Both the position numbers and the translations under genes were made by a program. From the NCBI GenBank assembly GCA_963556255.1, contig OY744613.1, positions 49,933,745 through 49,997,744 of the forward strand: a stretch of DNA of 64,000 bases. Direction: 5' to 3'. Positions 59,501 to 64,000 of this stretch are shown in pieces; within the stretch, counting starts at the first letter, position 1, and each line of letters begins with the position of its first letter. This stretch comes from Allolobophora icterica. Its lineage: Eukaryota > Annelida > Clitellata > Crassiclitellata > Lumbricidae. Below the pieces are notes generated by a model, which was given only the letters and a program-made list of their open reading frames with translations, was not told where the DNA came from and made no database searches.

Positions 59501-59822
59501 GGTGTCACGACAAATGGTGCCAGACAAATGGTTCACGATCTTCCAGCTGCTAGTTTGAGCTATATTTTCATCGAGAATCAGGCTTATAGTTTGAGCTCTA
59601 TTTTCATTGATGTTCCAGCTTCTAGTTTGAGCTATATTTTCATCATCGCTGATCCAGCTTTAGTTTGATCTATATTTTCATCGCTCATCCAGATTCTAGT
59701 TTGATGAAAATAGAGCTCAAGTGCTTTTTCGTAGTCCAATGTAAAAAACACAAACTAGAAGCTGGGAGATTGTGAACCATTTGTCCATGAACCATTTGTC
59801 GTGAACCATTTGTCGTGGAACC
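59501..59822. mobile_element. foldback element family B, copy 2, perfect TSD
   Basis: Perfect 8-bp TSD GTTAATCT (59493-59500, 59823-59830). Termini GGTGTCACGACAAATGG and, in reverse complement, GGTTCCACGACAAATGG. Repeated GTGAACCATTTGTC words lie at both ends. About four ~36-bp forward units GCTTCTAGTTTGAGCTATAT + TTTCATC and one reversed unit lie inside. Confidence 0.9.
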
Positions 59823-59830
59823 GTTAATCT

Positions 59831-60225
59831 ACAGTACTAACACTGTACTAAATGAACTGCAAGCATTATTTGTACAACGACAAAAGACACTTTGTGAAAT
59901 CTATGATATATTGAAAAATTGTAACTTTAGTGACTTAAGGATAAATGTTTATGAAAGGCATTTGCTTATCAATTAGTTGAGCTGCTAATTTTTTCTCATT
60001 GTATGTGCATATTTGTTCTGCTGTTTCTCCTTTGTATAGGGGGTGTTGTTTTGTGTTGCCCATATGTGGTGAAATAAAGTTTATTCAAAATGGAAACTAC
60101 ATAAGCAGACTACATGTGTTTTACATGTTGTGCATATGTTGTAGATGTCCTGATTACTTACAGAAGATGCATATGGATGCTAAATAGACCACAGATGGTT
60201 TACTGTTTAGCATTCTGTTTGAAAT
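59831..60225. other. no recognised gene
   Basis: Short open frame 59999-60187 without motif. The right part grades into CATATG-rich satellite. Confidence 0.4.
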
Positions 60226-60229
60226 GCAG

Positions 60230-61470
60230 ATTGCTAAACCATTTGGTATCTGTATAGTATTCATGTGGTGTAGATAAGCTAGTTATATATAGGAACTATA
60301 TATATTGCATATGGCATGCAGATTGGTACATCATCTGTTATCTATATAGCAAACATATGGTGTAAACAACCTAGTTACATATAGAAACTTTATAGATTCT
60401 ATATAGAATGGTAACTGGTAAAGCATCTGGTATCTGTATGGTATTCACGTGGTGTAGACCACCTAGTTACATGTAGAAACCACATAGATTCTATATAGAA
60501 TGGAGATTGGTAAAGCATATGGTATCTATATGATATACATATGGCATAGATCAGCTAGTTACATATAGAAATAATATAGATTCTATATAGAATGCAGATT
60601 GATAAAGGATCTGGTATCTATATTGTATACATATGGCATAGATCAGCTAGTTACATATAGAAACAATATAGATTCTATATAGTATGCAGATTGGCAAAGG
60701 ATCTGGTATCTATATTGTATACATATGGCATAGATCAGCTAGTTACATATAGAAACAATATAGATTCTATATAGTATGCAGATTGGTAAAGGAGCTGTTA
60801 TCTATATGGCAAACATATGGCATAGATCACCTGGTGCCATATGCATGACATATGGATACCATTTGAAGCCCAGATGGCTTGGACATATGCATTCAATATG
60901 GGCTGTCGGGTGCAAACCAGATGAATCTATGGATCCCTGCCATATTGGATCGCATATGGCATACATACGTTGTAGATCAGCTAGTTACATATAGAAACAA
61001 TATAGATTCTATATAGTATGCAGATTGGTAAAGGATCTGGTATCTATATGGTAAACATATGGCATAGATCACCTGGTGCCATATGCATGACATATGGATA
61101 CCATTTGAAGCCCAGATGGCTTGGACATATGCATTCAATATGGGCTGTCGGGTGCAAACCACATGAATCTAGGGATCCCTGCCATATTGGATCGCATATG
61201 GCATACATACGTTGAAGATCAGCTAGTTACATATAGAAACAATATAGATTCTATATAGAATGCAGATTGGTAAAGATCTTGTATCTATATGGCATACATA
61301 TGGTTTAGATGACCTGGTGCCATATAGATACCATATGCATACCATGTGAAGCCCAGATGGTTTACACATATGCATTCAATATGGGCTGTCGGGTGCAAAC
61401 CAGATGAATCTAGAGATCCCTGACATATGGCATCCCATATGAAGCCCATATGGTTTCCATATTACATTGC
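60230..61470. repeat. satellite: ~95-bp units then ~241-bp higher-order units
   Basis: TAGATTCTATATAG recurs at about 60391, 60487, 60582, 60668, 60763, 61005 and 61246. Early spacing is 86-96 bp, later spacing 241-242 bp. The longer unit contains the basic unit plus an inserted segment (CCCAGATGGCTTGGACATAT ... GGGCTGTCGGGTGCAAACCA). A related piece is at 36640-36960. Confidence 0.9.
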
Positions 61471-61689
61471 TGTTGGGGCATCAGCCGCATATCTTGGGGT
61501 GGCCTTGGTATAGGCTATGGTTGTGGGCTACAGGGTGGTAGAATAATCACGCAAAATATATCATACGAAGCCCAATTGAAGGCTTTAGGATGTCCTAAAA
61601 CCATTTTTACAATTTCGCAGCCGTTCTAAAGTTATCCGTGGAAAAGCGGGTCTGGGGTCCGGTCGGACCCCCTTGGGCATTCGAGGGTT
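61471..61689. mobile_element. piggyBac-type end fragment
   Basis: ATCAGCCGCATATCTTGGGG links it to 36680. Ends GACCCCCTTGGGCATTCGAG + GGTTAA, resembling the CCTTGGTAGCCCGAGGG-TTAA right end of the element at 23894-26540. Only one end is seen. Confidence 0.45.
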
Positions 61690-62445
61690 AATTAAACACA
61701 GCACAGTAAGGAATACACACACAACAAACATGCAAGAAAAGTATTCCTGCACAAGCTAAATAGTTGAACCACATAGGCATCAATCTTTTTTGTTTTCCAA
61801 TTTACTTATATCACTTTAAAAAAATGCTTTGTACCTACCTTCGAGCACAATTCATCACTTGTAAAATTTATCGAGGGCGAGGTTTATAACTTCTTATTTA
61901 CACATAGAATAATTAGGCCTATGTATGTAGGCCTACATTAAAACAGAACGCTCCAAATACTACTAGAGACATCAGTAAGTAGAGCAATAATTATAGACAC
62001 TATCAGTCTGTGGTTCATGTATGCTAGACTGGATTTGAATAACATATGGTGTCCATAAAACGTGCGAACGTGAGTACAAGTATGGGTAAATCGCTAAAAA
62101 AAACACAGACAATGAGAAAAAGACGAAAATTGCACGACATGAATTCTACGTTTATTTAAAATGTGTCGCGGTGCCATATAAATTTATTGCTGTACGTTTG
62201 AATGACGGTAGCTTCAGAAAAGAATATTATCATTCAAATTCCAGATAGTTAATCGCTAGAGGACAAACGCGTTTGTTGGTATTGAATCCAACTTCTATTT
62301 TGTGTTGTGTATGTTAGTTGAACGACATTTTGGAAAACTGGACAATTATAAGAAATCACCTTTAAAAATATATATTGTGCTGGTAAATATATAGTGTTTC
62401 CTTTATTTTTCACAAATTTATTATATAATTATGTTTTTGTTGCAG

Positions 62446-62556
62446 GCATTTTATTACCATATTAATATCTAAAGATGCGTGCATTATATTCGGAACTTAT
62501 AACTCATATCTTTCAACTTTCTTACCCACCAAAGTCTCAGGTCCGTGTGTAGATAA
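62446..62556 (+). promoter_or_regulatory. orphan MRALYSELI exon candidate
   Basis: TTTTTGTTGCAG then GCATTTTATTACCATATTAA then the frame MRALYSELITHIFQLSYP from 62476, ending at a stop soon after. Matches 17430-17550. Not joined to any ZNF array in this window. Confidence 0.4.
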
Positions 62557-62658
62557 ACGCTCTCAATGGGGCCCGAAATTGGTGGGACCCGAATGCCCGA
62601 AACCTGAATTCCCGAAAACGCTGAAAATACAATAAAGCCCGATTTCCCGAAAACAGTT

Positions 62659-63080
62659 TTACAGAAAACGGCCGAACTCTATTCGAAAACTATTCAAAGT
62701 TAAATTGTAAACTTTTATACATGACATAAACTCAGCACGGGCCAACTTAGGAATATCACCTATAATCCGAGCAGCAGCATTAAGAATAGATTGAAGTTTG
62801 TGCATATTGGAGGAGGAAAGGCCTATGTACACAGCATTGTCAAAGTCAACCCGAGTGCAGATCAAAGAGTAGACCAGTGTATTCACAGCGTGTACCAAAA
62901 GATACCTGCGGATGGATCAAAGCTGGCGTAAATGATAAAAACAAGATCGGGAAACAAGGTTAACCTGATCAGTGAAGGAAAGTGTAGGATCGAGGACAAT
63001 CCCCAAGTCACGAACAGAAGACGAGAACTGAATGAGGGGAAATCTGAGATAGGTTATATGATACACAGGCACTCAGACTT
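62659..63080 (-). pseudogene. L2/CR1-like LINE fragment (duplicate of 17755-18165)
   Basis: The minus strand reads VNTLVYSLICTRVDFDNAVY then LQSILNAAARIIGDIPKLAR, the same fragment at the same relative position as in the other block. Confidence 0.85.
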
Positions 63081-63215
63081 CACATTTACCAATGCTTTAA
63101 TCCTGTTTGGAGTATTAAAATGATTTCACAATTGTTGTTTCAAGAATAGTTTACCGGATAATGTTTTCTGAATTAAAACCTATGCATTATTTTATATTAA
63201 GTCTAGAACATTTGC

Positions 63216-63740
63216 CTAAGTAGGGGGGTAAAGCAGGAGTTGACGCAATCACCCCATAAAACCATCCAAATTAGCTCCCAAGGCTTGCGTTTAAGATCAC
63301 TGCGCTGTAAACCACCAGAATTATATAATTCATATTGTGGTGCAAAATCTAGACACATCTAAGAGACGCTTTTCGATTTACTAGAGCGCATTTTCTGTGG
63401 TGGGAAGCCAGTGCATCCAAGCCATCTCGTGACCAACTAGCCTTTATAAACACATTGGCTTTAAAACTGTGCCTTTGGATATCATTGCTTAGAACTCTCC
63501 CAGCCCTAAGTCCTCCAAAGAAGCTTTAAAAAATGATATATGTTTTCAAAAATCTAGGTTTGCTAAACAGCTGACTCGATTTTGGATTCAACCAAAATAG
63601 GATTGCGAATAGAGTGACTTAACACATCGAAATGTAAAGTACCGTTTGCTGCCGGCCGAGACCCTCCCACGAGGCCGGCCCAAACCATTCGGGTCATTTT
63701 TCAATTTAAATAAATGAATAGGTTGTGGTATACATAAAAC
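63216..63740. other. no recognised gene
   Basis: Beyond the duplication breakpoint. Contains an inverted GCCGGCCGAGACC / GAGGCCGGCCC patch at about 63650-63685. Confidence 0.35.
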
Positions 63741-63741
63741 A

Positions 63742-64000
63742 ATGTTGGGGCTAAACTTTTGCAAATGGCTTATGATAGGTAAAACGACTCTCTGCAGTCA
63801 CAGGTGCATTGGGGAGTACTGTTTCAAGCATTTAGCACGACTGCGAAATGGTTGCGGGACAAAACCCTGCGCCAAATGTGGGAGGGGTATTAAAAACCGC
63901 TTGGGTGAGTGTATGAAGTGTGGTTATTTCGCTAAATATTTCAGAGCTCGACGAGGTGGGTTAGTCCGTGAATTTAATAAAGAATGGAAGCGACTATCAA
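63742..64000 (+). CDS. Cys/His-rich ORF, runs off the window
   Basis: Open from ATG at 63742 (another ATG at 63772) to the window end, at least 86 codons, 3' incomplete. Cysteines are spaced CSHRCIGEYCFKH, then CGTKPCAKCGRG, then CMKCG, which would fit two zinc-binding sites, followed by a basic stretch (FRARRGGLVREFNKEWKR). I do not recognise the family with confidence. Similar CGKG-type ribbons occur in repetitive invertebrate ORFs, so a mobile-element origin is possible. It is unrelated to the C2H2 fingers of the left part. Confidence 0.4.
   Translation, partial: MLGLNFCKWLMIGKTTLCSHRCIGEYCFKHLARLRNGCGTKPCAKCGRGIKNRLGECMKCGYFAKYFRARRGGLVREFNKEWKRLS

Larger units (their letters stand above)
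61690..63215. repeat. segmental duplication of the ZNF gene 3 upstream block
   Basis: Collinear with 16690-18310, including the MRALYSELI exon candidate (62476) and the LINE fragment. Homology stops after AAGTCTAGAACATTTGCCTA, before the splice acceptor and finger exon, so no zinc fingers follow. Confidence 0.88.

Noticed and set aside
60776..61215. Two similar ORFs (MQIGKG...) as a duplicated gene
   Set aside because: They are the same part of the 241-bp satellite unit; no codon bias or domain.

Overview
The window is eukaryotic, from an animal with an AT-rich, repeat-dense genome. It carries large arrays of C2H2 zinc fingers with animal-type TGEKPY linkers, L2/CR1-like and RTE-like LINE relics, a tRNA-derived SINE, hAT, piggyBac and Tc1/mariner-type DNA transposons, and long microsatellites. 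The transposon mix fits a marine invertebrate or basal chordate, but I cannot name the species. No bacterial-type operons, rRNA, functional tRNA or CRISPR are visible.

Left third (0-31 kb): four C2H2 zinc-finger (ZNF) genes lie head to tail on the + strand at 4984-6678, 12006-13412, 18671-20596 and 27879-30023, with 15, 15, 22 and 24 finger units, each array in one uninterrupted exon. Loci 2-4 share a putative 3' splice acceptor 5' of the array, an N-terminal leader, decayed fingers past the stop, and remnants of a C-terminal Cys/His tail that is intact only in gene 1. A block 1-1.5 kb upstream recurs at all four loci and once more at 62.2-63.2 kb with no fingers attached. The cluster therefore grew by segmental duplication, and the arrays themselves grew by amplification of 4-finger and 9-finger modules. 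Genes 3 and 4 also share a downstream transposase relic.

Middle (31-43 kb): nested mobile elements. A hAT-type element with perfect 8-bp target-site duplications (TSDs) sits in a piggyBac relic and itself holds a hAT MITE. A foldback MITE and tandem repeats follow. At 37.3-41.7 kb lies a satellite built of long inverted repeats, split by a 5'-truncated LINE. At 23.8-26.7 kb three levels can be read: LINE inside piggyBac inside an older LINE.

Right part (43-64 kb): microsatellites grown from LINE tails, two long-terminal-inverted-repeat (TIR) elements with 6-bp TSDs (one carrying a SINE), a Tc1/mariner-like foldback, a 2.4-kb transposon with a broken transposase of the CFDTTASNTG type, LINE relics, a boundary-intact hAT element with a broken transposase, a second foldback family, a ~95/241-bp satellite, the orphan ZNF upstream block, and a Cys-rich ORF running off the end.

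The most novel-looking items are two foldback families that share a 36-bp internal tandem unit but carry different tandemly repeated termini, the palindromic satellite, and hAT elements whose subterminal regions are short tandem arrays. Almost everything outside the four ZNF arrays is mobile or repetitive DNA, so the ZNF proteins are the only likely host products here.
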